This document shows, in pieces, positions 44,318 through 54,407 of a stretch of 64,000 nt of DNA (the stretch's first letter is position 1; each line of letters begins with the position of its first letter). Made by a program: the position numbers and the translations under genes. The stretch covers positions 1 through 64,000 of the forward strand of contig CAWDMB010000004.1 in assembly GCA_963803375.1 (NCBI GenBank), given 5' to 3'. The notes beneath the pieces are model-generated. The model had not been told where the DNA came from and searched no databases. It saw only the letters and a list, made by a program, of their open reading frames with translations. Source of the DNA: JAOPZW01 sp963803375. Lineage in GTDB: Bacteria; Actinomycetota; Thermoleophilia; Solirubrobacterales; Solirubrobacteraceae.

Positions 44318-45027
44318 TGGCCCTGCTCGAGCTCGAAGACATCCACACCTACTACGGGAACATCGAGGCGCTCAAGGGCGTCACCCTCGAGGTGCAGGAG
44401 GGCGAGTGCGTCACGCTGATCGGCTCCAACGGGGCCGGCAAGTCGACGACGCTGCGCTCGATCTCCGCGCTGACTCGGGCGCGTGAGGGCTCGATCCGCT
44501 TCGCGGGCAGCGAGATCACCCACGCGGCGCCCCAGGACGTGGTGCGCCTAGGCATCTCGCAGGCGCCGGAGGGCCGGCACTGCTTCGCGCGCATGACCGC
44601 GCGCGAGAACCTCGACCTCGGCGCGTACCTGCGCAACGACCGGCCGGGCATCGAGCAGGACATGGAGCGCGTCTTCTCGCTCTTCCCACGCCTGCACGAG
44701 CGCGAGCGCCAGAAGGCGGGGACGATGTCGGGTGGCGAGCAGCAGATGCTCGCCATCGGGCGCGCGCTGATGGCCCGTCCCAAGCTGCTGCTCCTCGACG
44801 AGCCGTCGATGGGCATCGCGCCGATCCTGGTCGAGCGCATCTACGAGACGATCGCCGAGATCAACCGTCAGGGGATGACGATCCTGCTCGTGGAGCAGAA
44901 CGCGAACTTCGCGCTGGACGCCTCCAGTCGCGGGTACGTGATGGAGACCGGACGCGTGGTGCTTGCCGACCGCTCCGCGGCGTTGCGCGAGAATCCGGAC
45001 GTCCAGAAGGCCTACCTGGGAACATGA
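44317..45027 (+). CDS. livF: Branched-chain amino acid ABC transporter ATPase
   Basis: The 236-residue ATPase partners LivG: Walker A LIGSNGAGKSTTL, signature TMSGGEQQMLAIGRAL, Walker B LLLLDEPSMGIAP, switch region LLVEQNANFAL. ATG 44317 forms a TGATG overlap with livG; a GTG one codon earlier is possible. The stop overlaps the next small gene (ATGA). Confidence 0.95.
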   Translation: MALLELEDIHTYYGNIEALKGVTLEVQEGECVTLIGSNGAGKSTTLRSISALTRAREGSIRFAGSEITHAAPQDVVRLGISQAPEGRHCFARMTARENLDLGAYLRNDRPGIEQDMERVFSLFPRLHERERQKAGTMSGGEQQMLAIGRALMARPKLLLLDEPSMGIAPILVERIYETIAEINRQGMTILLVEQNANFALDASSRGYVMETGRVVLADRSAALRENPDVQKAYLGT

Positions 45028-45284
45028 CCGTCGTCTTCGCGTTGCTGGGGGCCAAGGCCCTGTACCTCACGTTTGCGTGGTTGGCCTCCGCCATCGGGGC
45101 GTCGTGGTTGTCGGAGCGCAAGGGCTACGGGGAGAAGCCGGGGCTGGCCACCGGCCTGCTCCTCACCGTGCTGGCGCCCGTGATCTGGCTCCTCGTTCCC
45201 GCCCGAGCCGGGTCGAAATGGAAGCGCCTGGGACCATTCGGCCGCGAGAAGGGCCTCGTTGCGGTCGATGCCAACCGGGACTGA
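45024..45284 (+). CDS. Small two-helix membrane protein
   Basis: The 86-residue protein has two hydrophobic segments (about residues 3-27 and 43-60) and a basic C-terminal tail (RAGSKWKRLGPFGREKG). It overlaps livF at the start by ATGA and trpD at the end, so it is co-translated as a bridge between transport and tryptophan genes. I do not recognise the family; an accessory to the transporter is a guess. Confidence 0.7.
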   Translation: MTVVFALLGAKALYLTFAWLASAIGASWLSERKGYGEKPGLATGLLLTVLAPVIWLLVPARAGSKWKRLGPFGREKGLVAVDANRD

Positions 45285-46317
45285 CGAACTGCCCAGCGAA
45301 ACCCTGACGCGGGCCATCGACGCGCTCGCGTCCGGCCGCGACCTCGCCCAGCAGGAGGCGTCGTCCGTGCTCGCGGAGATCATGGCCGGCGACGCCTCAG
45401 AGGTGCAGATCGCCGCCTTCCTGATCGCGCTGCGCACCAAGGGTGAGACGGTCGACGAGCTCGCCGGGCTGGCCGCCACCATGCGCGCGCTGGCCACGCC
45501 GGTGCCCTGCGCTCGCCGTGACCTCGTGGACACCGCGGGGACCGGCGGCGGCCGTCCGACCTTCAACGTCTCCACGACGGCCGCCCTGATCGCGGCGGGG
45601 GCCGGCTGTGCGCTCGCAAAGCACGGCAACCGCTCTGCGACCGGGCTCTCGGGCAGCGCCGACGTGCTCGAGGCGCTCGGCGCGCGCATCGATCTCCCCC
45701 CCGACGCCGTGGCGCGCTGCATCGACGAGGCCGGGTTCGGCTTCATGTTCGCCCCCGTCCACCATCAGGCCACCCGCTTCGTCGTCCCGGTGCGCCGGGA
45801 GCTGGCGGTGCGCACGATCTTCAACTTCCTCGGCCCGTTGACCAACCCCGCCGGCGCGCGTCGCCAGCTCATCGGCGTGTCGGAGCCCGCCTACCTGGAG
45901 CGCATCGCGGGCGCGCTGGCGCGGCTGGGCGTCGATCGTGCGTTGGTAGTGTCCAGCGAGGATGGTCTCGACGAGATGAGCACGTCGGCCCCGACGTACG
46001 TGGTCGAGGTCAACGGCGACGCCATCGAGCGCTACGTCGTCGCGCCGCAGGATCTCGGGCTGGACGTCGCGACCCCCGACGCTGTCGCCGGCGGGACGCC
46101 CGACGCCAATGCCGCGACCGCGCGCGCGATCCTGGCCGGCGAGCCGGGCCCGCGCGCCGACCTCGCCGTGCTCAACGCGGGCGCGGCGATCTATGCCGCC
46201 GCGGTCGCCGACAGCCTGGAGGAGGGCATCGACGCCGCTCGCGAGGCCGTCCACTCCGGCGCGGCGCGGCGCGCCACCGAGGCCTACGTGGAGCTGTCCC
46301 GACGGCTCGCCTCATGA
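45268..46317 (+). CDS. trpD: Anthranilate phosphoribosyltransferase
   Basis: The 349-residue enzyme adds phosphoribose from PRPP to anthranilate. The PRPP site DTAGTGGGRPTFNVSTTAAL (about residues 88-107) and KHGNRSATGLSGSADVLEAL are intact, as are the second metal motif DGLDEMS and FNFLGPLTNPA. The ATG at 45268 is preferred; an in-frame TTG at 45259 would add three residues. It overlaps the small membrane gene upstream and trpC downstream (ATGA). Confidence 0.96.
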   Translation: MPTGTDELPSETLTRAIDALASGRDLAQQEASSVLAEIMAGDASEVQIAAFLIALRTKGETVDELAGLAATMRALATPVPCARRDLVDTAGTGGGRPTFNVSTTAALIAAGAGCALAKHGNRSATGLSGSADVLEALGARIDLPPDAVARCIDEAGFGFMFAPVHHQATRFVVPVRRELAVRTIFNFLGPLTNPAGARRQLIGVSEPAYLERIAGALARLGVDRALVVSSEDGLDEMSTSAPTYVVEVNGDAIERYVVAPQDLGLDVATPDAVAGGTPDANAATARAILAGEPGPRADLAVLNAGAAIYAAAVADSLEEGIDAAREAVHSGAARRATEAYVELSRRLAS

Positions 46318-47108
46318 CCGTGCTCGAGCGCATCGTCGAGGCCACGCGCGAGGATCTGGCCCGCAGACGGCAGGCCGTGCCGCTGTCGCAGCTCGAGCAG
46401 CAGGCCGCCGGCTCGCGCGAGGATCGACCGTTCTCCGAGGCGCTCATGCAACCGGGCATCTCGGTCATCGCCGAGCACAAGCGCCGCTCGCCGAGCGCCG
46501 GCGACATCCGCCGCGGCGCCAGCGTCATCGAGATCGTCGGCGCCTACGAGCGCGGGGGCGCGGCCGCACTGTCGATCCTCACCGAGGAGCGCCACTTCGG
46601 CGGCTCGCTGGACGACCTGCGCGAAGCGCGCGCCGCCAGCGTGCTGCCGATCCTGCGCAAGGACTTCGTCGTCGACCCGTATCAGGTCTACGAGTCGGCC
46701 GTGGCGGGCGCCGACGCCATCCTGCTCATCGTCGCCGCCCTCGACGACGACGACCTCGGTGTCCTGCACCGCGAGGCGCTCGGGCTGGACCTGGACGTTC
46801 TCGTCGAGGTCCACGGCGAGGACGAGCTCGAGCGCGCGCTGGCGATCGTCGACGCCGACGTGATCGGCATCAACAACCGCGACCTCGCCGACTTCTCGGT
46901 CGACGTCGAGCGCACCTATGAGCTGCTGAGCGACGTGCCTGCCGGCAAGACCGTCGTGTCGGAGTCCGGCTTTCACACCCGCGAGCAGCTCGACGACCTC
47001 GAGCGCGTCGGCGTCGATGCGGTGCTCATCGGCGAAGGGCTCATGCGCGCGCCGGACGTCGAGGCCGCGTGCCGCGCGCTGACCGAGCTGGAGCGAGGCG
47101 CGCTGTGA
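46314..47108 (+). CDS. trpC: Indole-3-glycerol phosphate synthase
   Basis: The 264-residue TIM-barrel enzyme closes the indole ring. VIAEHKRRSPSAGDIR has the catalytic Lys, followed by ALSILTEERHFGGS, LRKDFVVDPYQVYE, GINNRDLADFSVD and VSESGFHTREQLDDL. Length is normal and it is monofunctional; trpF is a separate gene at 48476. It is separated from the following htrA by 143 bases, so a new promoter may lie there. Confidence 0.97.
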   Translation: MTVLERIVEATREDLARRRQAVPLSQLEQQAAGSREDRPFSEALMQPGISVIAEHKRRSPSAGDIRRGASVIEIVGAYERGGAAALSILTEERHFGGSLDDLREARAASVLPILRKDFVVDPYQVYESAVAGADAILLIVAALDDDDLGVLHREALGLDLDVLVEVHGEDELERALAIVDADVIGINNRDLADFSVDVERTYELLSDVPAGKTVVSESGFHTREQLDDLERVGVDAVLIGEGLMRAPDVEAACRALTELERGAL

Positions 47109-47251
47109 CCGCACCCAGATCCGCCTGATCACCCGACCCGCCTCCGGCTTCCACAGTCACGCGACGCGCGGAAACGTCACGAGACTCGGATTTAGGAACC
47201 GTGGACCCGGAATTCATGGCGCGTTAAGCGCGGGATCTCATCCTCATCCCC

Positions 47252-48439
47252 ATGCAACGGAGCCTCCTGCCCGTCGGATTGCTCTCGGCCGCGCTCGGTG
47301 CGAGCGTCGCCGTCGGGCTCGTCGCGGTCCTCGACGTCGGCGGCGGCGAGATGACCACGGTGGTGCGGTCACCCCCGCAGGCCGTGTTGGAAACGACGAG
47401 CGACGGCGGCGGCACGGGGCTCACCGCCGGCGACATCTACAAGCGCGACGCTCCCGGCGTCGTCTTCGTCCGTGCGCAGATCGTGCAGCGCACCTCGTCA
47501 CCGTTCGACTTCGGGCTGCCGCAGGAGCAGCAGGGCGAGGCTACCGGCTCGGGCTTCGTGATCGACAAGGACGGAACGATTCTCACCAACGCGCACGTGG
47601 TCAGCGGCGCCACGCACGTCAGCGTCCAGTTCGAGGACAAGCAGCGCGTCGCGGCCAAGGTGCTGGGCAAGGACGCATCGACCGACCTCGCGCTGCTGAA
47701 GGTCGATCCGAGTGGCCTCGAGTTGTCGCCGCTCAGCCTGGGCTCGTCCAAGAGCGTCAGGGTTGGCGACCCCGCCATCGCCATCGGCAACCCGTTCGGG
47801 CTCGAGCGCACGCTGACCACCGGCGTCATCTCGGCGGTCAAGCGCACGATCACGGCGCCCAACAAGTTCCAGATCGACGACGCGCTGCAGACCGACGCGC
47901 CGATCAACCCCGGCAACTCCGGCGGCCCGCTCATCGACGCCACCGGCACGGTCATCGGCATCAACTCGCAGATCGCCACCGGCGGCAACGGGAGCAACAC
48001 CAACGTCGGCATCGCCTTCGCCGTGCCCATCGACACGGCCAAGGCGGTGATCCCGCAGCTCAAGAAGTCCGGGCGGGTGAACCGCGGGTACGTGGGCATC
48101 TCCGCGGCCACGGTCGACAAGTCGCTCAAGGACCTCAACCTGCCCGTCCAGCACGGCGCGCTCGTACAGAGCGTCACGCCCGGTGGCCCGGCCGACAAGG
48201 CGGGCATCCGCGCCGGCGACATCACCGCCCAGCTCGACGGCCAGCCGATCCAGCTCGGCGGCGACATCATCACCAGGATCGAGAACAAGGCCATCCGCAC
48301 CAACGACGACCTCGCGGCCGCCGTGGCGGACCTCAAGCGGGGTGAGAAGGTCAAGGTCACGCTCGTGCGCGGCGACAAGACACGCACCGTCGAGGTCGAG
48401 CTCGCCGAGCAGCCCGCGCGGGCGCCGAACGAGCCCTAG
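47252..48439 (+). CDS. HtrA/DegP-like serine protease with PDZ domain
   Basis: The 395-residue envelope protease has an N-terminal hydrophobic anchor or signal (LLSAALGASVAVGLVAVLDV). The trypsin-like domain has the catalytic triad His in TILTNAHVVSGA, Asp in ASTDLALLKV and Ser in INPGNSGGPLID. The C-terminal PDZ region includes RGYVGISAAT and GPADKAGIRAGD. It would degrade or refold damaged exported proteins. It starts at ATG 47252 and lies between trpC and trpF in the same direction; there is no functional link to tryptophan that I can see. Confidence 0.92.
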   Translation: MQRSLLPVGLLSAALGASVAVGLVAVLDVGGGEMTTVVRSPPQAVLETTSDGGGTGLTAGDIYKRDAPGVVFVRAQIVQRTSSPFDFGLPQEQQGEATGSGFVIDKDGTILTNAHVVSGATHVSVQFEDKQRVAAKVLGKDASTDLALLKVDPSGLELSPLSLGSSKSVRVGDPAIAIGNPFGLERTLTTGVISAVKRTITAPNKFQIDDALQTDAPINPGNSGGPLIDATGTVIGINSQIATGGNGSNTNVGIAFAVPIDTAKAVIPQLKKSGRVNRGYVGISAATVDKSLKDLNLPVQHGALVQSVTPGGPADKAGIRAGDITAQLDGQPIQLGGDIITRIENKAIRTNDDLAAAVADLKRGEKVKVTLVRGDKTRTVEVELAEQPARAPNEP

Positions 48440-48475
48440 GCCCGAAGGCGGTGGCCGGCCCTACGATGCGGGGGT

Positions 48476-49128
48476 ATGGCCATCGTCGCCCCCCGCATCA
48501 AGTTCTGCGGCATCACGTCGCTCGACGACGCCCGGCTGGCGGTCGAGGCGGGCGCCTGGGCGATCGGCTGCATCCTGTGGCCGCAGTCGCCGCGCGCTTG
48601 CGACGCCGCCGAGGCGGCGCGCATCGCCGCCGCGGTGCGCCGGCGCGTCCTCGTCTGCGGGGTGTTCGTAAATCAGCACCTCGACGAGGTGACGGGCCTG
48701 GTCGACGGCCTCGGCTTGACGATGGTCCAGCTGCACGGCGACGAGGGCCCGGCCTTCTGTGGCGAGGTCGCGCGCCGCACGGGCGCGAAGGTCGTGAAGG
48801 CCGCGCCGGTGCGCAGCCAGGCCGACGTCCGCGCGCTCGAGGCCTTCCACACCGACTTCCACCTGGTCGACGCCCATCGCCACGGGATGCGAGGCGGCAC
48901 GGGGGAGCCGTTCGACTGGGAGTTCCTGCGGGCGCGGCGCTCGTCCGTCCCGCTCGTGCTCAGCGGCGGGCTGCGGCCGGACAACGTCGCCGCGGCGATC
49001 GCCGCCAAGCGCCCGTTCGCGGTCGACACCGCGACCGGCACCGAGGCGAGCCCGGGGGTCAAGGACCCGGCCAAGGTCGCGGCGTTCGTCGAGGCGGTCA
49101 ACGCGACGGTGCTGGAGGAGGTCGCGCG

Positions 49129-49132
<4 letters not shown>
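48476..49132 (+). CDS. trpF: Phosphoribosylanthranilate isomerase
   Basis: The 218-residue TIM-barrel enzyme has the motifs IKFCGITSLDDARLAVEAGA (catalytic Cys), LGLTMVQLHGDEGP, the DAHRHGMRGGTGEPFDW loop and LSGGLRPDNVAAAI, with the Asp of VDTATGTEASPGVKD. It starts at ATG 48476, 36 bases after htrA, and overlaps trpB (ATGA). Confidence 0.95.
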
Positions 49133-50288
<1,156 letters not shown>

Positions 50289-50292
<4 letters not shown>

Positions 50293-51137
50293 CTGCGAGG
50301 ACCGGCGATCGGCGAGCTCCGCTTGCGCCGAGCGAGTCGCGGCGCGCTGGCGCCGCCGGTCCCGATGCGATCGCGGCCGCCTTTGCCGGAGACGGCCGGC
50401 GCGCGGCCCTGATGCCGTACATGATGGGCGGCTTCCCCGACATGGAGACGTCGCGGCGCATCGCCGAGGCCTATGCCGACGGCGGCGCCGACCTCGTCGA
50501 GCTCGGCGTCCCGTTCAGCGATCCGCTGGCCGACGGCCCCGTCATCCACGCTGCGGGCACGATCGCCCTGCGCGCGGGGGCGACCACGCACGACGTGCTC
50601 GCGATCGGCCGGGCGCTGGCCGAGCGCGTACCGGTGGTGGTCATGGTCTACGCGAATCTCGTGATGGCGCGCGGCCCGGAGCGCTTCGTCGACGACCTCG
50701 CGGCGCACGGCGTGGCCGGCCTGATCGTGCCCGACCTCCCGCTCGAGGAGAGTGACCTCGTGCTCGCGGCGTGCGAGGCGGCCGGTCTGGCGCTGGTGCC
50801 GCTGGTGGCGCCCACGACGCCCGACGAGCGCATGGCGCGCATCGGCGCGCGCGCTAGCGGGTTCCTCTACGCGGTCTCCGTGACCGGGACGACGGGCGAG
50901 CGCGCCACGGTTTCGGAGGCCGTCGCCGCGATCGTGGGACGGGCAAAGGCATGTACCGATGTTCCGGTGGCGCTCGGCTTCGGCATCGCCACGCCCGAGC
51001 AGGCGCGCGAGGCGGCCGACGCCGGAGCCGACGGTGTCATCGTCGGCAGCCGGCTTGTGCGAGCGGCCGCGGACGCGCAGGACGCCCCGGCCGCGGTCCG
51101 CGCGCTGGTGTCGCAGTTCGCCGAGGCCCTCCGCTAG
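50289..51137 (+). CDS. trpA: Tryptophan synthase alpha subunit
   Basis: The 282-residue barrel enzyme cleaves indole-3-glycerol phosphate. The catalytic Glu and Asp lie in ADLVELGVPFSDPLADGPVI (Glu) and GLIVPDLPLEES (Asp). ALGFGIATPEQARE and GVIVGSRLV form the phosphate site. An extra basic/Ala-rich N-terminal stretch of about 25 residues precedes the usual start, so initiation could be slightly downstream, but ATG 50289 gives the ATGA overlap with trpB. Confidence 0.96.
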
Positions 51138-51150
51138 AGTCCGCCGCCGG

Positions 51151-51315
51151 ATGGGACTCGTCGTCGCCGCCACCTTCGGCCTGGTCATCTGGCTGGTCAT
51201 GTGGGCGCTGGGCGTCAAGGCGATCGATTCGTTCATGATCACCGTCGTCGTAGTGCTCCTCGGCGCCACGGCGGGCATCATCGCCGCCCACCTGCCGGGC
51301 AACCGCGACAGCTGA
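51151..51315 (+). CDS. Small two-helix membrane protein
   Basis: The 54-residue protein starts at ATG 51151, 13 bases after trpA, and is nearly all hydrophobic: helices at residues 3-20 and 27-47, then a short polar tail. It lies in line with trpA and the following lipoprotein gene, whose start is 11 bases further on. No family is recognised; real by position and composition rather than by homology. Confidence 0.6.
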   Translation: MGLVVAATFGLVIWLVMWALGVKAIDSFMITVVVVLLGATAGIIAAHLPGNRDS

Positions 51316-51326
51316 GCGACGGCGAC

Positions 51327-52562
51327 GTGCGATGCGCCGCCGCCCTCACTTCGACCTGCCTCCTGCTCGCCGCCGTCCCCTTCGCAGCCTGCGGAGGCAA
51401 GGGCGCCGGCAGCGGCCGATCGAGCGGCAGGACGACCCTCACGATCTACTCGAGCATGCCGTTGCAGGGGCCGGCCCAGGCCCAGTCCGAGGCCGTCGTC
51501 GACGCCGAGAAGCTCGCACTCGCCGAGGTCGGTGGCCGCGTCGGACGGTTCACGATCAGGTATGTCGCCCTCGACGACGCCACCGCGGCGGCCAACGGGT
51601 CCGACCCTGGGCAGACCTCCGCCGGCGCGCGCAAGGCGGCGCAGGACGCGTCGACGATCGCCTACCTGGGCGAAGGCCGTGACGGCGCGTCCGCGGCGTC
51701 GATCCCGCTCCTCAACCAGGCCGGGATCCTCCAGGTCTCCCCGCTCGACACTCCGGCCGGCCTCACACGCCGCGAGGGCGCCGACAAGGGCGAGCCCGAG
51801 CGGTACTACCCGTCCGGGAAGCGCACGTTCGCCCGCGTCGTGCCGCCCGACAACGTGCAGGCGGCGGCACAGGCCTCCTACCAGACCGAGCAGGGGTGCA
51901 CGACGACCTTCGTCGTCGACGACGGCGGCGTCTTCGGGACGGGGCTGTTGCGGCAGTTCACCCTCGCGGCCAGCGCCAAGGGTCCGGCAATCGTCGAGCG
52001 GGCACGGTTCGTTCGCGGTGCGACCGCCACCAAGGCGGTGGCGCGCCGGGTCGGGTCGTCGCGCGCGGACTGCGTGCTCTACGGCGGCGCCGCCGAGGAC
52101 TCGGCGGTGGGGATCTTCAAAGCGGTCCACGCCTCCCACCCGGCCGTCAAGCTCTTCGCGGCCTCCGCGGTCGCGGACACGAGCTTCGCGCGGGCCCTTC
52201 CCGCATCGGTGCAGCGGGTCACCTACCTGACGAGTCCCGACCTCGACACGCGGCTGCTTCCGCCGGCCGGGCAGGACTTCGTCAGCAGCTACCGCCGGAA
52301 GTTCGGAAAGGCCCCGGAGCCGGGGGCGATCTTCGGCTACGAGGCGATGAAGGTGACGCTCCAGGCGATCCAGAACGCCGGCGATCGGGGCAACGACCCG
52401 GCGGCGGTCGTCAACGCGATGTTGCTGATCACGGACCGCGACTCGCCGCTGGGGAAGTACTCGATCGACGAGAACGGCGACACGACGCTCTCGGACTACG
52501 GTGCGTATCGCGTCGAGAACGGCCGCCTCGTGTTCGACATGCTCCTCAAGACCGATACGTAG
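51327..52562 (+). CDS. Second LivK-type substrate-binding lipoprotein
   Basis: The 411-residue extracytoplasmic receptor is homologous to the livK product at 39925. It has a signal peptide and lipobox (VPFAACGG), LTIYSSMPLQGPAQAQSE (cf. YSSLPLQG in livK), YYPSGKRTFARVVPPDN and the shared C-terminal KYSIDENGDTTLSDYGAYRV. The start is GTG 51327. No permease or ATPase genes accompany it, so it probably feeds the LivHMGF transporter in this window or acts as a sensor. It lies directly downstream of trpA. Confidence 0.88.
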   Translation: MRCAAALTSTCLLLAAVPFAACGGKGAGSGRSSGRTTLTIYSSMPLQGPAQAQSEAVVDAEKLALAEVGGRVGRFTIRYVALDDATAAANGSDPGQTSAGARKAAQDASTIAYLGEGRDGASAASIPLLNQAGILQVSPLDTPAGLTRREGADKGEPERYYPSGKRTFARVVPPDNVQAAAQASYQTEQGCTTTFVVDDGGVFGTGLLRQFTLAASAKGPAIVERARFVRGATATKAVARRVGSSRADCVLYGGAAEDSAVGIFKAVHASHPAVKLFAASAVADTSFARALPASVQRVTYLTSPDLDTRLLPPAGQDFVSSYRRKFGKAPEPGAIFGYEAMKVTLQAIQNAGDRGNDPAAVVNAMLLITDRDSPLGKYSIDENGDTTLSDYGAYRVENGRLVFDMLLKTDT

Positions 52563-52609
52563 GTAGGGCCCGGACGCTCGCGCGCCGGACGCGAACGCGC
52601 GGCGTCGCC

Positions 52610-53509
52610 CTACAGCGCGCTGCGCAGCGCTTCGTCGAGGTCGGGGTGGCGGAAGGCGTAGCGGCGCTCGAGCGCCTTCGCGGGCACGGCGCGCTGCCCG
52701 GTGAGCGCGATCTCCGCCATCTCGCCGTAGAGCAGCTTGAGCGCGAAGGCCGGCACCGGTGCGATCGCGGGGCGGTGCAGCGCGCGCCCCAGCGCCCTGG
52801 AGAAGTCGCGGTTGGTCACGGGCTCGGGAGCGGTGGCGTTGACGGGCCCCGACCAGTCGCCGCCGTCGAGCGCGGCGAGGTAGAGCCCGACGACGTCGTC
52901 GACGTGGACCCACGGCAGGTACTGGCGCCCGCCGGCGACGGGGCCGCCGACGCCGAGCTTGAACGGCGCCAGCATCTTGGCCAGCGCGCCGCCGTCCCGC
53001 GCGAGCACGACGCCGGTGCGGATCTGCACGACGCGCAGGCCGAGCTCGGCGGCGCGTGCCGCCTCGCGCTCCCAGACCTCGCAGACCTGCGCCGGGAAGT
53101 CGTCGCCGGCCGGCGCGTCCTCGGTGAGCCGCTCGTCGCCGTGCGGGCCGTAGAAGCCGACGGCCGACGAGGACACGAGGACGCCGGGGCGGGGGTCGGC
53201 CGCCCGCAGCCCCTCGACGAGGTTGCGGGTCCCGAGCTCGCGCGACTCGAGGATCCGGCGACGGCTCTCGGGCGTCCAGCGCTGGTCGATCCGCTCGCCC
53301 GCGAGGTGCACGACGCCGTCACGGCCCGCGAGCGCCGCCGCCGGCGCCGGGCCCTCGGTCGGGCTCCACGCCTCGGCCGCCACTCCGAGCGCGCGCCCGG
53401 CGTGCTCCCGGCTGCGCGAGAGCACGGTCACCTCGTCGCCGCGCGCCGCGAGCGCCGCGACCACGCGCGAGCCGATCAGGCCGGTGGCGCCGGTGAGCGT
53501 GACCTTCAT
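52610..53509 (-). CDS. TIGR01777-type NAD-dependent epimerase
   Basis: The 299-residue extended short-chain dehydrogenase-like protein has the N-terminal MKVTLTGATGLIGSRVVAAL (nucleotide motif GxTGxIG), GRDGVVHLAGERIDQRWTPE, SSSAVGFYGPHGDE in place of a classic YxxxK, PWVHVDDVVGLYLAAL, and the C-terminal DUF1731-like ALLYGE.../AFRHPDLDEALRS region. Its physiological substrate is not known. It is convergent with the livK-type gene and divergent from the shortened protease gene. Confidence 0.88.
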   Translation of the reverse strand: MKVTLTGATGLIGSRVVAALAARGDEVTVLSRSREHAGRALGVAAEAWSPTEGPAPAAALAGRDGVVHLAGERIDQRWTPESRRRILESRELGTRNLVEGLRAADPRPGVLVSSSAVGFYGPHGDERLTEDAPAGDDFPAQVCEVWEREAARAAELGLRVVQIRTGVVLARDGGALAKMLAPFKLGVGGPVAGGRQYLPWVHVDDVVGLYLAALDGGDWSGPVNATAPEPVTNRDFSRALGRALHRPAIAPVPAFALKLLYGEMAEIALTGQRAVPAKALERRYAFRHPDLDEALRSAL

Positions 53510-53600
53510 GCGGTGAGGGGGCGGGTGCTCATGCGGGGTGGTAGGCGGAGCGGCCACGGCCGAGGCGTCGCGCTCATGGCCGCAGCATATGGTTCGCGGG

Positions 53601-54179
53601 ATGGAGCTCGACGACGTCCGCGCGCTCAAGCGGCGGCTCCTCGCCCGCCCCGCGGAGAGCGCCGTGGCGCGCCGTCGTGGTGCGGGCGTGGCGCTCGGCG
53701 TCAACCCCGCGCCCGGGGGTGGCTTCCGCCTCGGGGTGCGCGTGCAGCGCCCGGGCGCGGACACCGAGCCCTTCGTGCGCGCGGCCGACGGCGAGGCCGA
53801 CGTGCGCGAGATCGGCATGGTGCGCGCGTTCGAGAGGACCGCGCGCGTGCGTCCGCTGCAGGTCGGCGTCTCCGTCGCCGAGGTCGACGTCACGGCGGGC
53901 ACGCTCGGGTGCTTCGTGACCGTGGAGGGGGAGGCGCGGATCCTCTCCAACAACCACGTGCTCGCCAACGAGGACCGCGCGCGGCCAGGCGCCGCCGTGC
54001 TCCAGCCGGGGCCCGCCGACGGCGGCCGCGACCCGGCCGACCGGGTCGGCGCGCTCATCGTCGCCGCGGACTCGCTGGACGCCGTCGCGCTGCTCTTCGC
54101 CGGCAACGAGGAGGGCGTCACCTACGGCAACCCGATCGACGCGGTCCTCGACGCGCTCGATGCGACGATCCGGACGTGA
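53601..54179 (+). CDS. Trypsin-fold (Nal1-like) protein, internally shortened
   Basis: This 192-residue protein resembles the N- and C-terminal ends of a family of bacterial trypsin-like proteases. It has LGVNPAPGGGFRLGVRVQRP, ILSNNHVLANEDRARPGAAV with the catalytic His, LQPGPADGGRDPADRVGAL and a C-terminal LLFAGNEEGVTYGNPIDAVL. The middle part of relatives, with the GDSGS catalytic Ser, is missing, so the join DSLDAVALLFAG looks like an internal deletion. It is probably catalytically dead or a binding protein. It starts at ATG 53601 (ATG 53589 possible) and overlaps the next small gene (GTGA). Confidence 0.65.
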   Translation: MELDDVRALKRRLLARPAESAVARRRGAGVALGVNPAPGGGFRLGVRVQRPGADTEPFVRAADGEADVREIGMVRAFERTARVRPLQVGVSVAEVDVTAGTLGCFVTVEGEARILSNNHVLANEDRARPGAAVLQPGPADGGRDPADRVGALIVAADSLDAVALLFAGNEEGVTYGNPIDAVLDALDATIRT

Positions 54180-54406
54180 CCGGCGACCTGCGCAGCGCCC
54201 GCGCCGCCAAGGACCGCCTCGCCGCCGCCCTGGCCGACCACCCGCTCGTCAGCGGCGTCGGCGTGGCCCGCGACGAGCGCGGCTTGCACGTCGTCAAGGT
54301 CCTCCTGAGCGCGCCCGCCGACGACGTCCCGGCCGAGCAGGACGGGGTGCCGGTGGTGGCGGAGGTGGTCGGGCGCATCTCCCGCCGGGGTGGGGGGGGC
54401 CTGTAG
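54176..54406 (+). CDS. Small partner protein of the trypsin-fold gene
   Basis: The 76-residue protein has a helical N-terminus and a compact beta segment (HPLVSGVGVARDERGLHVVK, VPAEQDGVPVVAEVVGR), the pattern seen at the start of, or next to, Nal1-like proteases. It is translationally coupled to the upstream gene (GTG 54176 in GTGA) and lies just before polA. It may be a split-off domain of the same ancestral protein. Confidence 0.6.
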   Translation: MTGDLRSARAAKDRLAAALADHPLVSGVGVARDERGLHVVKVLLSAPADDVPAEQDGVPVVAEVVGRISRRGGGGL

Positions 54407-54407
54407 C

